Origin: a bacterium
Lineage (GTDB): Bacteria; Verrucomicrobiota; Verrucomicrobiia; Verrucomicrobiales; Akkermansiaceae
Length of the DNA stretch: 64,000 nucleotides
Assembly: GCA_018222765.1 (NCBI GenBank)
Contig: JAAEZT010000009.1
Span: forward strand, 62,001-126,000
Direction: 5' to 3'
Under the pieces are notes generated by a model. It searched no databases. It saw only the letters and a program-made list of their open reading frames with translations, and was not told the DNA's origin. Every line of letters starts with the position of its first letter. Positions within the stretch are counted from its first letter, which is position 1. Shown one piece after another: positions 46,365 to 54,913 of the stretch. Made by a program: the position numbers and the translations under genes.

Positions 46365-46847
46365 CTACTTCAGGTAGCTGTTAAGAAACCACACCGCTTT
46401 TTGGTGGGTTTTGACTCGCCCAATCAGGAGATCTTCAGTTTCTGCATCGCCAGCGGAGGCCGCGAGTTTACGCCCCTTCACACAAGCCTCAATCACGACT
46501 TCGTGGGCGACGAGAGTAGCGGAAACGAAATCTTTGGCAGAGGCGGATGATGCAGATGGCGCTTCGTTGACCGTCGACATCTCAGCGAGCTTTTTGACAC
46601 CGCCTTCAGCATATTTTCCAAGGGCGCGAACACGCTCCGCAACTTCGTCGATAGCAACAAAGAGCTCTTCGTATTGAGCCTGAAACATTTCGTGAAGGGG
46701 AAGGAAATCCGTACCCTCCACATTCCAGTGAGCAAGATGGAGTTGTCCAAGCAAGCCATAAGACTCAGCTACGACCTGATTTAATTGAGCCGCGATTTGA
46801 TCCACGGCGCTGCTTTCTATGTTTTCGATCGCTTTGGTAGCACTCAT
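46365..46847 (-). CDS. dps: Dps-family ferritin-like protein
   Basis: 160 residues. Dps forms a 12-subunit shell that oxidises and stores iron and protects DNA from oxidants. The ferroxidase-site signature is clear: LHLAHWNVEGTDFLPLHEMF, then QYEELFVAIDEVAERVRALG; the helix after it (STLVAHEVVIEA-like) and the C-terminal helix ending VWFLNSYLK complete the four-helix bundle. It is convergent with the small CxxC protein and lies near the TonB-dependent receptor, an iron-related context. Confidence 0.94.
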   Translation of the reverse strand: MSATKAIENIESSAVDQIAAQLNQVVAESYGLLGQLHLAHWNVEGTDFLPLHEMFQAQYEELFVAIDEVAERVRALGKYAEGGVKKLAEMSTVNEAPSASSASAKDFVSATLVAHEVVIEACVKGRKLAASAGDAETEDLLIGRVKTHQKAVWFLNSYLK

Positions 46848-47048
46848 CAGTCCCTATAGGTAACTGAGGGATTGATCTTGGCAACTTTATTTGAGGCGAT
46901 GCGCTTTGTGCCATGAATAGTCTGCTCTAGAATGAAAAATTTTCGTTAAACTACCCCGCGAATCAAATTCGCAGCTCCAAGGACGCCGAGCGAAACATTC
47001 TTCCCTAGGTGGGGTATTGGTTCCACTCCGGAGACCTTGCTACGTGAA

Positions 47049-49142
47049 CTACCAGGTGAGCTTGGCTGAGAGAGTAGCATTGAGACCGGATTCATTGAGG
47101 CCAGATCCATGAATACGATAGTCTTCGCTAGTCAGGTTTTCCAGAGCGAGATTGAACTGGAGGTTGCTGTGGGCCTGCCATCCAGCGTAGAGGGAGGCGG
47201 TTAGGTAGGCCGGCGTAGCGCCTGATGGGATGCGTTGGAGGTCACCTTTGTCACTCGCTGAGAGACGATCGGCTTCGGTGGCTCCGGTGAGGCGTGCTTC
47301 GGCCCACCAATCTCGGGAGGGCGTGTCGTAGCGAAGTGCGATCGATCCACGCAGGGGAGAGAGACGTGAGACCGGCTCAGTGATTTCGGGACCTCCGATG
47401 TATGAGGGACGATCAGAATCGCCATACTGGTATGTCAGGAATCCAGAGAGTGTCCAATCTGGCGAGAAATTCCATGCCGCTTCGGCCTCGACTCCAGTGA
47501 TCCATGCTTCACTGCCATTTATTGTGACCGTGTCGCTGACTGTTGAGCTCTGAGGAATCCGGGTGATGACATCGTCGACCTTTGTATGGAATGTGGCGAT
47601 TTCCAGGGTGAGGTTCTCCTGCTCGTGACGACCGCCCAGTTCAAAGGTCAGAGTGGTCTCAGGATCGAGATCGAGATTGCCCAAATTCTGGGCCCCTGAA
47701 CGAGTGGTCAAATTTCCGGTGAGGTCGTTTACATTGGGAGCGCGGAAGCCCTGAGATGCTCCGCCGAAGATGGACCAGTAATTATTGAGGTGATAAATGC
47801 TTCGGAGGCTTCCAACGAGAGAGCCCCAAGATTCATCGGCTGAGATGTCGTCATTACCATCCCAGATTTTCCCAAGATCAGCTTTAGTGTAGGTGTATCG
47901 GAGGCCTGCGGCGGTATTGAAGCGATCGTTATAATTGTGACGGGCTTGGGTAAATAATCCGAGGGATTGATAGGTGGCGTCATCAGCGAGAGGACGGCGG
48001 CGAGGTTCGAAGACGCCGTCTCGCGATCCGCGGGAATCAATCCGATCTTCATAATAATCAGCTCCGTAGAGCAGACGGGTCTTTTCACTGAGATCGGAAT
48101 GGGCTTCGAGGGCTAGGCCATAGGTCTGGGTTTCGATTTCACCGAAACGAGTCTGAGCGCTAGCCGGGTTGCGATCCTGAAATTCTGTATCCTGTGAATC
48201 TTGGTAGGAAAGGGTGGCGCGATAGCGTTGGATGGCTCCGCCGGTCGGTTCTCCTTCGAGGCGAAGGTAGCTTAGCGAACGTTCTTGATCGTAGACACGG
48301 GTTGTGAATCTTCCTGGTGAGAGTCCTTCCCAGCCGCCGGGATTCTCAAGGGTGGAGTGCCACCGATTCACCTCGTCTTGGTCGAGATACTGATGAGCCA
48401 GGGTTAGCCGATGATTTTCGCTGATGGAGAATTCGAATTTGAGATCGTGATTTTCTTCTGGATACCCCGTTCCCTCCATGGTGCCGTAATAGCTGGAACG
48501 AACGTCACCGAATTCCTTGAGTGTTGCTCCAAGTGTGAGCCCCCATTTGCCGCCCTCGCCGAAAGATTGCTGGAGGCGTCCGACATGGGATTCTGAGTTG
48601 GTGCTGAAGCGATAAAACACCGAACCATGGTGGAAGAATCCGGGATCGTAGTCGAGGTAGTTACTTGAGACCGTCATGGCGTTGAGGGTTCCGCCGAGTG
48701 CGTCCGAGCCATAGAGTACTGACCCTTGTGACTTCACGAGTTCAAATCGCTCAAGCCCCAAGCCGTCAATGGTATTGGCATACTGAACAGGGCCCGAGCG
48801 AAAAGTGGAATTGTTCATGCGAATTCCATCCACGAGATAGAGGTTTTGTCGTCCGGTAAATCCGCGAATGAATGGGGAGCCATGCCCGTGTGTTGTTTTT
48901 TGAACTGAAACTCCCGGAGTCAGAGCCAGCGCTTCGGGGAGGCTCCGGAAATTGTTTTCGATCATGTCATCATTAGTCACTGTCTCAACTGACTGGTTGC
49001 TATCAGCGGCATTCTCAGGCTCGCGGGATGCAGTGACGACCACAGGAGCGAGGGTTTCGATTTCTTGTCCGGCGGCTAGCGAAGCTAAAGAGAACGATAC
49101 GAGTCCATAGGGCGCGAACAAAAATCCCAAGGGAAATTTCAT
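47049..49142 (-). CDS. TonB-dependent outer-membrane receptor
   Basis: 697 residues from the ATG at 49142, which opens a signal peptide (MKFPLGFLFAPYGLVSFSLA). A plug domain follows: APVVVTASREPENAADSNQS (TonB-box-like region), LPEALALTPGVSVQKT and RGFTGRQNLYLVDGIRMNN with ERFELVKSQGSVLYGSDALG. The rest is a beta-barrel ending in an aromatic residue (ATLSAKLTW). The plug sequence is closest, from memory, to haem or haemoglobin/colicin-type receptors, so iron or haem uptake is likely in view of dps nearby, but vitamin B12 cannot be excluded. Confidence 0.92.
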   Translation of the reverse strand: MKFPLGFLFAPYGLVSFSLASLAAGQEIETLAPVVVTASREPENAADSNQSVETVTNDDMIENNFRSLPEALALTPGVSVQKTTHGHGSPFIRGFTGRQNLYLVDGIRMNNSTFRSGPVQYANTIDGLGLERFELVKSQGSVLYGSDALGGTLNAMTVSSNYLDYDPGFFHHGSVFYRFSTNSESHVGRLQQSFGEGGKWGLTLGATLKEFGDVRSSYYGTMEGTGYPEENHDLKFEFSISENHRLTLAHQYLDQDEVNRWHSTLENPGGWEGLSPGRFTTRVYDQERSLSYLRLEGEPTGGAIQRYRATLSYQDSQDTEFQDRNPASAQTRFGEIETQTYGLALEAHSDLSEKTRLLYGADYYEDRIDSRGSRDGVFEPRRRPLADDATYQSLGLFTQARHNYNDRFNTAAGLRYTYTKADLGKIWDGNDDISADESWGSLVGSLRSIYHLNNYWSIFGGASQGFRAPNVNDLTGNLTTRSGAQNLGNLDLDPETTLTFELGGRHEQENLTLEIATFHTKVDDVITRIPQSSTVSDTVTINGSEAWITGVEAEAAWNFSPDWTLSGFLTYQYGDSDRPSYIGGPEITEPVSRLSPLRGSIALRYDTPSRDWWAEARLTGATEADRLSASDKGDLQRIPSGATPAYLTASLYAGWQAHSNLQFNLALENLTSEDYRIHGSGLNESGLNATLSAKLTW

Positions 49143-49188
49143 GCGCGCTTCATAAATTAACGCGAGAGATCCGCAAGTGGTAATAGGG

Positions 49189-49208
49189 AGTTTCCACAAG
49201 AGGAAACT
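49189..49208. repeat. Perfect inverted repeat upstream of the TonB-dependent receptor
   Basis: AGTTTCC and GGAAACT, seven bases each, are separated by six bases, 47 bases before the receptor start codon. No T-run follows on either strand, so it is not a standard terminator for the floA unit; it could be an operator of the receptor gene. Confidence 0.5.
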
Positions 49209-49235
49209 TTCTATTTTGATCGTGGCCGATGCGTT

Positions 49236-49727
49236 CTACTTGAGAGCCTTTGGTGGCCCGAGAATTTCAGCGAGGAGGAGAGCCTCTCTCGCTGCGGTTG
49301 GGCTGGATAGGTGGTCTTTCACGCGGGCCTTAGTTGACAAGGGACTGAGTTTTTTCCGTGGCCCGTTGGACCTTGAGTTGAATCGATCCAGAGCTGCTTC
49401 CTCCGCAGCGCTTAATGTTGGCAACTCAACTTCCCGGGGCTGAGGACCAGGGACTTGGGGCGAAGTCGGAAGAGGCGGTGGGGCAGAGACTTGGATCGGA
49501 GTCGGAAGAGGCGGTGGAGTGGTTGTGGGAATTTGCAATTGCTGTCTCTGTGCTGCCAATTCAGCCTCGTATGCCTCATAGAGGCCCTCGTAGTCTCCCT
49601 CGTCCTCGGCTTGGGTCGCCTTGTTTTGCTGGTTCCTCTTTTCGATGAGAGCTTTAAAACCGGCAATAATCATTGCCACGAAGACAATGATTACGTTGGG
49701 ATTGATGTCGATCTCAGCGAGCATCAT
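49236..49727 (-). CDS. Unknown small membrane protein coupled to floA
   Basis: 163 residues. An N-terminal membrane helix (about 10-27, [18 protein letters not shown]) is followed by an acidic helical part ([19 protein letters not shown]), a proline-rich spacer ([23 protein letters not shown]) and a C-terminal helical region ([29 protein letters not shown]). The start overlaps the floA stop by four bases (ATGA), so the two are translationally coupled. In other bacteria floA is often paired with an NfeD-type protein; this protein does not look like NfeD. The role is unknown; a partner of the flotillin is a reasonable guess. Confidence 0.75.
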   Translation of the reverse strand: MMLAEIDINPNVIIVFVAMIIAGFKALIEKRNQQNKATQAEDEGDYEGLYEAYEAELAAQRQQLQIPTTTPPPLPTPIQVSAPPPLPTSPQVPGPQPREVELPTLSAAEEAALDRFNSRSNGPRKKLSPLSTKARVKDHLSSPTAAREALLLAEILGPPKALK

Positions 49728-50755
49728 GACTGGGTCTCATGAGGTTCATCGCCGATGGAGTCGCGCATTTTGGTGTCAGCGATGACATTTTGATACTTTG
49801 CATAGTCCATGACACCAAGTTGGCCGTTGCGGAAAGCTTCAGCGATTGCCATGGGAACAGTGGCTTCGGCCTCGACAACTTTGGCCCGCATCTCCTGGGT
49901 GCGGGCGGACATTTCCTGCTCGGAAGCCACCGCAGCGGCGCGACGCATTTCGGCCTTCGCTTGAGCAACACGCTTGTCGGCTTCTGCCTGTTCGGTTTGG
50001 AGTCGCGCTCCAACGTTGTCCGCGACATCGACGTCGGCGATATCGATGGAGAGAATCTCAAAAGCGGTCGCGGCATCGACTCCTTTGCCGAGAACGAGGT
50101 GGGAAATGGAATCGGGATTCTCAAGAACGGTCTTGTAGGAAGCCGCCGAACCCACTGAGGTTACGATACCCTCCCCAACACGGGCGATGATTGTTTCCTC
50201 GGTAGCTCCGCCAACAAATCGGTCGAGATTGGTTCGAACAGTGACCCGGGCGCGGACATTGACACCGATGCCGTCTTTTGCCACGGCGGTAATCTTGGTA
50301 ATTCCGGCTGACGGATTCGGGCAGTCGATGACTTTGGGGTTGATTGAAGTGCGAACGGCTTCGAGGACGGTCTTGCCTGTATCTTTAGTGGCAAGGTCTA
50401 TGGCGCAGGCGCGGTCGAAAGAGAGACTGATGCCCGCTTTTTCGGCCGCCACGAGCGCAAGAACGACATTGATGATGTCACCACCGGCAAGGTAGTGGGC
50501 TTCAAGTTGGTCGGTGGTGTAGTCCAGGCCCGCTTTTGCCGCGGTGATCCGGCTGTTGACAATTGTGGCGGGATGGACTTTCCGGAATCTCATGAAAACT
50601 AGGTTAAGGAAGCTCACCGGAGTTCCAGCGGCTTTGGCTTGAATCCAAAGACCAAGGAAGTTTACGAAGATTAGGCCGATCACTAAGAGAACGAGGACTC
50701 CAAAGACGGCGAGAATCAAAGGTAGGAAGCTCGCAAGGACGGGGATAGTATTCAT
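49724..50755 (-). CDS. floA: Flotillin-like protein FloA
   Basis: 343 residues, the usual size. One hydrophobic hairpin or helix (about 8-35) is followed by the SPFH/PHB-like core: [80 protein letters not shown] and [13 protein letters not shown]-terminal coiled coil rich in Ala, Glu and Arg ([20 protein letters not shown]) precedes the tail. FloA organises functional membrane microdomains. It overlaps the start of the small membrane protein by four bases. Confidence 0.96.
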   Translation of the reverse strand: MNTIPVLASFLPLILAVFGVLVLLVIGLIFVNFLGLWIQAKAAGTPVSFLNLVFMRFRKVHPATIVNSRITAAKAGLDYTTDQLEAHYLAGGDIINVVLALVAAEKAGISLSFDRACAIDLATKDTGKTVLEAVRTSINPKVIDCPNPSAGITKITAVAKDGIGVNVRARVTVRTNLDRFVGGATEETIIARVGEGIVTSVGSAASYKTVLENPDSISHLVLGKGVDAATAFEILSIDIADVDVADNVGARLQTEQAEADKRVAQAKAEMRRAAAVASEQEMSARTQEMRAKVVEAEATVPMAIAEAFRNGQLGVMDYAKYQNVIADTKMRDSIGDEPHETQS

Positions 50756-50834
50756 AATGACGAAGACTACCTAAAGGAGACCGCGATGCAAATTGAAGTT
50801 TGAATTTCCTGAAGATTAAAATGATGCTTGTCGG

Positions 50835-51647
50835 GTGAGCAATGCGGAGCGCGTCATCGGAATCATCGCGGGGAACGGGATTTACCCCGAAACCTTTGTG
50901 AATGCGGCCCGGGCGCGTGGAGTGAGGCTGGTAATGGCTGCTTTCAAGGGCGAGACGAGGGAGGAACTGAGCGAGCAGGTGGATGCCTTCAAGTTTTTTC
51001 GCGTGGGTCAGTTGGGAGGATTGATTAAGTTTTTTAAAAAGCAGGGGGCCACCGAAGTGATCATGGTTGGCCAGATCGCTCCCAAAAATCTTTTCTCTCT
51101 CTGGCCGGATATGCGGATGGCGAAAATGCTTTATTCGGTGAAAGAGCGGAATGCCGAGTCTCTCTTCGGAGCGATTGCGAGGGAGTTGGAGAAGGACGGT
51201 ATCACTCTTTTGCCTGCGACGACCTTCCTGGAAGATCAGATGTCCACGGAAGGACTCCTATTCGGCTCCGAGATTTCCGAGCGGGATTGGGAGGATGTCC
51301 ATTTCGGATATAAGATCGTAAAGGCAACGAGTGCCCACGATATTGGACAAAGTATCGTGGTCCGACGCGGCACCGTTCTCGCAGTTGAAGCCTTCGAAGG
51401 AACTGATGAATGTATCAAGCGAGGCGGAAAACTTGGAAACGGAAAAGAGGTGACCTTGGTGAAAGTTTCCAAACCAAATCAAGATATGCGCTTCGACGTC
51501 CCTGTCATCGGCCCCAAGACAATCGACAGTTGCCGTGAAGCGGGGGTGTCTTGCATAGCTGTCGAGGCCGGGAAGACTCTCTTCCTTGCTCGTGACGAGG
51601 TGGCAAAAAAGTGCAAGGAAGCCAAGATCTCGGTGGTTGGAATTTAG
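50835..51647 (+). CDS. lpxI: UDP-2,3-diacylglucosamine pyrophosphatase LpxI
   Basis: 270 residues from a GTG at 50835. LpxI hydrolyses UDP-2,3-diacylglucosamine to lipid X and UMP in lipid A synthesis, where other bacteria use LpxH. It has IGIIAGNGIYPETFVNAARA at the start, VGQLGGLIKFFKKQGATEVI and the family's C-terminal block with VRRGTVLAVEAFEGTDECIK, RFDVPVIGPKTIDSCREAGV and AVEAGKTLFL. No other lipid A gene is in the window. It is convergent with dnaE2. Confidence 0.95.
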   Translation: MSNAERVIGIIAGNGIYPETFVNAARARGVRLVMAAFKGETREELSEQVDAFKFFRVGQLGGLIKFFKKQGATEVIMVGQIAPKNLFSLWPDMRMAKMLYSVKERNAESLFGAIARELEKDGITLLPATTFLEDQMSTEGLLFGSEISERDWEDVHFGYKIVKATSAHDIGQSIVVRRGTVLAVEAFEGTDECIKRGGKLGNGKEVTLVKVSKPNQDMRFDVPVIGPKTIDSCREAGVSCIAVEAGKTLFLARDEVAKKCKEAKISVVGI

Positions 51648-51661
51648 GTGTGCGCTTTGGT

Positions 51662-54600
51662 TTAGTGGAAATCGTGTGAGCTAGAGACCATGCTGGGAGC
51701 TTTGGCTAAGGGCCTGATCGAAATGACATAGACGGTGGGCTGCCGCCCTTCGGTGATTTGCAGACGGCCTTGGCAGAGGAGGAAGGATTCACTGATGATG
51801 GTGAGGCGGAAGTTTTTGAAAGTTTTGCGAGGGACGAAGAGGTTGGCGATGCCGTATTCGTCTTCGAGGGAGATGAAGCAGTGTCCTTTTGCGGTGCCGG
51901 GACGTTGGCGGCAGATGACCATGCCGGCGATGCTCAGCGGAGTGCCGTGCTTGAGACGTTTGAGATCGTCGGAGTTGACTAGTTTGGAATCGCGCTGAGC
52001 TTGGCGCCAAAGCCGCATCGGGTGAGGGCCGAGGCTGGCTCCTTGAAGGGTGAAGTCGGTCTCAAGTCGCTCGGCGGGTTGCATCATTTCGAGGACTTGC
52101 TCCTTGCGGTTCTCTTTTTTGGCGAAGAGGTCATCGAACGGGAGTTGTTCACTCTGCCAGAGGGCATCACGGCGGTGTTCGACTTCAGGGAGTTCATTAA
52201 GTGCGCCAATGGCGGCCAGGGTGCGGCGTTCTTTTTTGTTAGGCGCAACTCGATGAAGGAAGTCATTCAAGGAGGTGAAGCGGAGTTGACTGCGTTCTTC
52301 GAGAATGCGGTCATTGGTGTGACTGCGAATTCCTTTCAGACGATGAAAGCCGAGGCGTAAGGTCGCGTCGTCGATGACGGTCGTTTCGATCATCGATTCA
52401 TTGAGCGAGACCGGCTTTGTACGTACGCCGTGTCTTCGGGCGTCTTGGATGAGAGTGTTGACGGAGTAAAATCCCATTGGTTGGTTGTTGATGAGTCCGC
52501 AGAAAAATTCGGCGGCGCGATGTTGCTTCAGCCAGCAGGAAGCGTAAGCGATGAGCGCGAAGGAGATGGCGTGGGATTCGGGGAATCCGTAAAGTGAAAA
52601 GGCTCCGATGGATTGTACCACTCGCTCCTGGACTTCTTTGGAAATATTTCGCTCAGTCATGCGAGCTTGCAGTTTTTTGGAGATCTCCATCATGCGTTCG
52701 TCGGAACGCTTGAAAGACATCGCCTTGCGTAAGTAGTCGGCTTCCATGCCGGTGAAGTTGGCGATTTCCATGGCCATGCGGAGAACTTGTTCCTGGAAGA
52801 GAGGGACGCCGAGAGTACGTTTGAGGATCGGCTCGAAAGAGGGATGGATATACTCGATCGCTTCCCGCCCGGTGCGTCGATTGAGGTAGGGGTGAACGAG
52901 ATCGCCTACGATAGGTCCGGGTCGAATGATGGCCACTTGTATCGCGAGATCGTAGAATGTCTTGGGTTGCATGATGGGAAGCGTGGCCATCTGGGCTCGG
53001 GATTCGACCTGGAAGGTGCCGACGGTATCGGCGCGGCAGAGGAGGTCATAGGTAGCGGGATCATCTTTGGGGATCTTGGCGAGATCGACAGGACGGCCGC
53101 GTTGTTTGCAAATGCGGAGGGCGTCTTCCATTGCCGCGAGCATGCCCAGTCCGAGGAGGTCGACTTTGACAATGCCGAGGTCTTCGCAGTCATCCTTGTC
53201 CCACTGCAATACGGTGCGCCCGGGCATGGCAGCGGGTTGGAGCGGGACGATCTGATCGAGTCCGTCGTCACAAAAGACCATGCCGCCGGAATGCTGTCCG
53301 AGGTGACGGGGGGAGTGGAGAATGTCGTGATAGAGTTGTAGGAGTGCGTTGAAACGGGGATGGTTGGCGGGAACTCCGGAGCGCTCGATGGTGTCGGTAA
53401 GATCCATGACCTGGCTGCGCGGGTAGTAGTTTTCCATCGAAAGTTCTTCGGGCGGCTTCTCTTGCTTGGTATCTTGAATCTTGGGAGAGGCACAGAGTTC
53501 GGTGAAGCGATTGGCGATTGTTTCGGGGAAGCCAAGAACCTTGGACATTTCCCGGAAGGCGGAGCGCGGTTTGTAGGTGATGACATTGGCCGTCATCGCC
53601 GCGCCGCGTGGGGCATATTTTTTGAAGAGATATTGGATGACGGATTCGCGCCGCTCGCCGGAGGGGAAGTCGATATCGACATCGGGCCAGGATTGGCGGT
53701 TTTCTGAAAGGAAGCGTTCGAAGAGAAGTCCTCCCGCGACGGGGTCGACGCTGGTGACGCCGAGGGCGTAGCAGACGAGCGAGTTGGCGGCTGAACCTCG
53801 TCCCTGACAAAGGATTCCGTGTGAGCGAGCGAAACGTACAAGGTCCCATACGATGAGAAAGTAACCGGAGAAGCCGAGTTGACGGATCGTGCTGAGTTCT
53901 TGGCTGACTTGTTTTCGGTGTTGTGGGCTGACTTTTTTGAAGCGTGTTTTGAGACCGGAGACGACGCGAGCTCTGAGAGTCTCGTGTTGAGCTTCGTCGC
54001 TGAGGAGTTCGTTGGTTTCAGGATCACGGAAACGGGGAAAGCGGTAACCGAGGTTTTCGAGTGAGAAGGCGCAGCGCTCGCTCAACTCGTAGGCGTGTCG
54101 TGCTGCATCAGGATAAGCGGAGAAGAGTTGCTGGAGTTCCACGGGGGATTTCAGAAAACGTTCTCCATTCATCTCGAGGCGGCGTCCGGCGTCATCGAGC
54201 GTGGTCTTTTCACGGAGACAGGTGAAGGCGTCCGCGAGAAAGCGATTTTGGGGTTTGGCATAAAGAGGCGCGTTGCTTGCAAGCAGGGGGAGTTTGAGAT
54301 GTTCGCCGAGATCACGCATGAGTTGGTTTCGGCGTTCCTCGCCACGTCGGTCATGACGGAAGAGGGCGAGTGAGAGGTTGTGGGGGCCGAAGAGTTCTTT
54401 GAGCGCGATGGCAGAGGCGAGGAGTTTTTGTCGGGTCAGTCTGCTAAAAGACTCGGGCGTGAGAACGGCATGAAGGCCCAAAAGCGAATGTTCTTCCCAG
54501 TGTTGGGAGTCGGGTGCGCAATGACAGCGGGTCAGGAGTTGCGAGAGGTTTTGGTAGCCTTGTCTGGATTGGCAGAGGACGGGGAGTTGGGAGATTGTGA

Positions 54601-54820
54601 AGGATTTCCCAGAGAGCGGGAGGGTTTCCAAGGTCGCGCCGACGATGGCGCGGATGCCATGTTTTTTTGCGGTATGGTGGGCGCGGGCGGAGCCGTAGAA
54701 GCCCATGTGATCGACGAGGCCGATGGTTTTGTGTCCAAGTTCGGCGGCTCGAGTAAAGAGATCTTCAGGAAGGCTGGAGCCGCGGAGAAAGGAGAAAGAG
54801 GATTTTGCGAGGAGCTCCAT
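51662..54820 (-). CDS. dnaE2: Error-prone DNA polymerase III alpha subunit, DnaE2/ImuC
   Basis: 1052 residues, the DnaE2 size. The N-terminal PHP domain begins MELLAKSSFSFLRGSSLPED and has LVDHMGFYGSARAHH. The polymerase active site shows SWPDVDIDFPSGERRESVIQ and LGIVKVDLLGLGML (three catalytic aspartates). An OB-fold region (TPLSIAGMVICRQRPGTAKG, ISLEDEYGIANLFV) ends it. With ImuA and ImuB it forms the SOS mutasome that copies damaged DNA with errors. It has its own LexA-like operator 24 bases upstream of the start codon, so it is likely transcribed separately from imuA-imuB. Confidence 0.96.
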   Translation of the reverse strand: MELLAKSSFSFLRGSSLPEDLFTRAAELGHKTIGLVDHMGFYGSARAHHTAKKHGIRAIVGATLETLPLSGKSFTISQLPVLCQSRQGYQNLSQLLTRCHCAPDSQHWEEHSLLGLHAVLTPESFSRLTRQKLLASAIALKELFGPHNLSLALFRHDRRGEERRNQLMRDLGEHLKLPLLASNAPLYAKPQNRFLADAFTCLREKTTLDDAGRRLEMNGERFLKSPVELQQLFSAYPDAARHAYELSERCAFSLENLGYRFPRFRDPETNELLSDEAQHETLRARVVSGLKTRFKKVSPQHRKQVSQELSTIRQLGFSGYFLIVWDLVRFARSHGILCQGRGSAANSLVCYALGVTSVDPVAGGLLFERFLSENRQSWPDVDIDFPSGERRESVIQYLFKKYAPRGAAMTANVITYKPRSAFREMSKVLGFPETIANRFTELCASPKIQDTKQEKPPEELSMENYYPRSQVMDLTDTIERSGVPANHPRFNALLQLYHDILHSPRHLGQHSGGMVFCDDGLDQIVPLQPAAMPGRTVLQWDKDDCEDLGIVKVDLLGLGMLAAMEDALRICKQRGRPVDLAKIPKDDPATYDLLCRADTVGTFQVESRAQMATLPIMQPKTFYDLAIQVAIIRPGPIVGDLVHPYLNRRTGREAIEYIHPSFEPILKRTLGVPLFQEQVLRMAMEIANFTGMEADYLRKAMSFKRSDERMMEISKKLQARMTERNISKEVQERVVQSIGAFSLYGFPESHAISFALIAYASCWLKQHRAAEFFCGLINNQPMGFYSVNTLIQDARRHGVRTKPVSLNESMIETTVIDDATLRLGFHRLKGIRSHTNDRILEERSQLRFTSLNDFLHRVAPNKKERRTLAAIGALNELPEVEHRRDALWQSEQLPFDDLFAKKENRKEQVLEMMQPAERLETDFTLQGASLGPHPMRLWRQAQRDSKLVNSDDLKRLKHGTPLSIAGMVICRQRPGTAKGHCFISLEDEYGIANLFVPRKTFKNFRLTIISESFLLCQGRLQITEGRQPTVYVISIRPLAKAPSMVSSSHDFH

Positions 54821-54838
54821 GGCTCAGCAATCCTAAGC

Positions 54839-54864
54839 AAATATTGTTCACTTGAACAATATTT
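54839..54864. promoter_or_regulatory. LexA-like SOS operator of dnaE2
   Basis: A perfect palindrome with two 11-base arms (AAATATTGTTC and GAACAATATTT) around ACTT. The core TGTTC-N4-GAACA equals the LexA motif described, as I recall, for Verrucomicrobia. It is in the 93-base gap between imuB and dnaE2, 18 bases upstream of the dnaE2 ATG. Confidence 0.8.
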
Positions 54865-54913
54865 TAATTGTGAGTTTGAGAGGCTGGTTAATTTCGAATA
54901 GGAGCTTGAATCT

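Noticed and set aside
46946-47040. Short minus-strand reading frame ending LGKNVSLGVLGAANLIRGVV, downstream of the TonB-dependent receptor
   Set aside because: It reads pleasantly but has only about 25 codons from a possible GTG, no ribosome binding site and no family that I can name; the gap is better left as non-coding.
46860-47048. Possible cobalamin riboswitch near the TonB-dependent receptor
   Set aside because: The receptor is transcribed away from this segment (it lies past its stop codon), and no B12-box-like sequence was found before its start at 49142.
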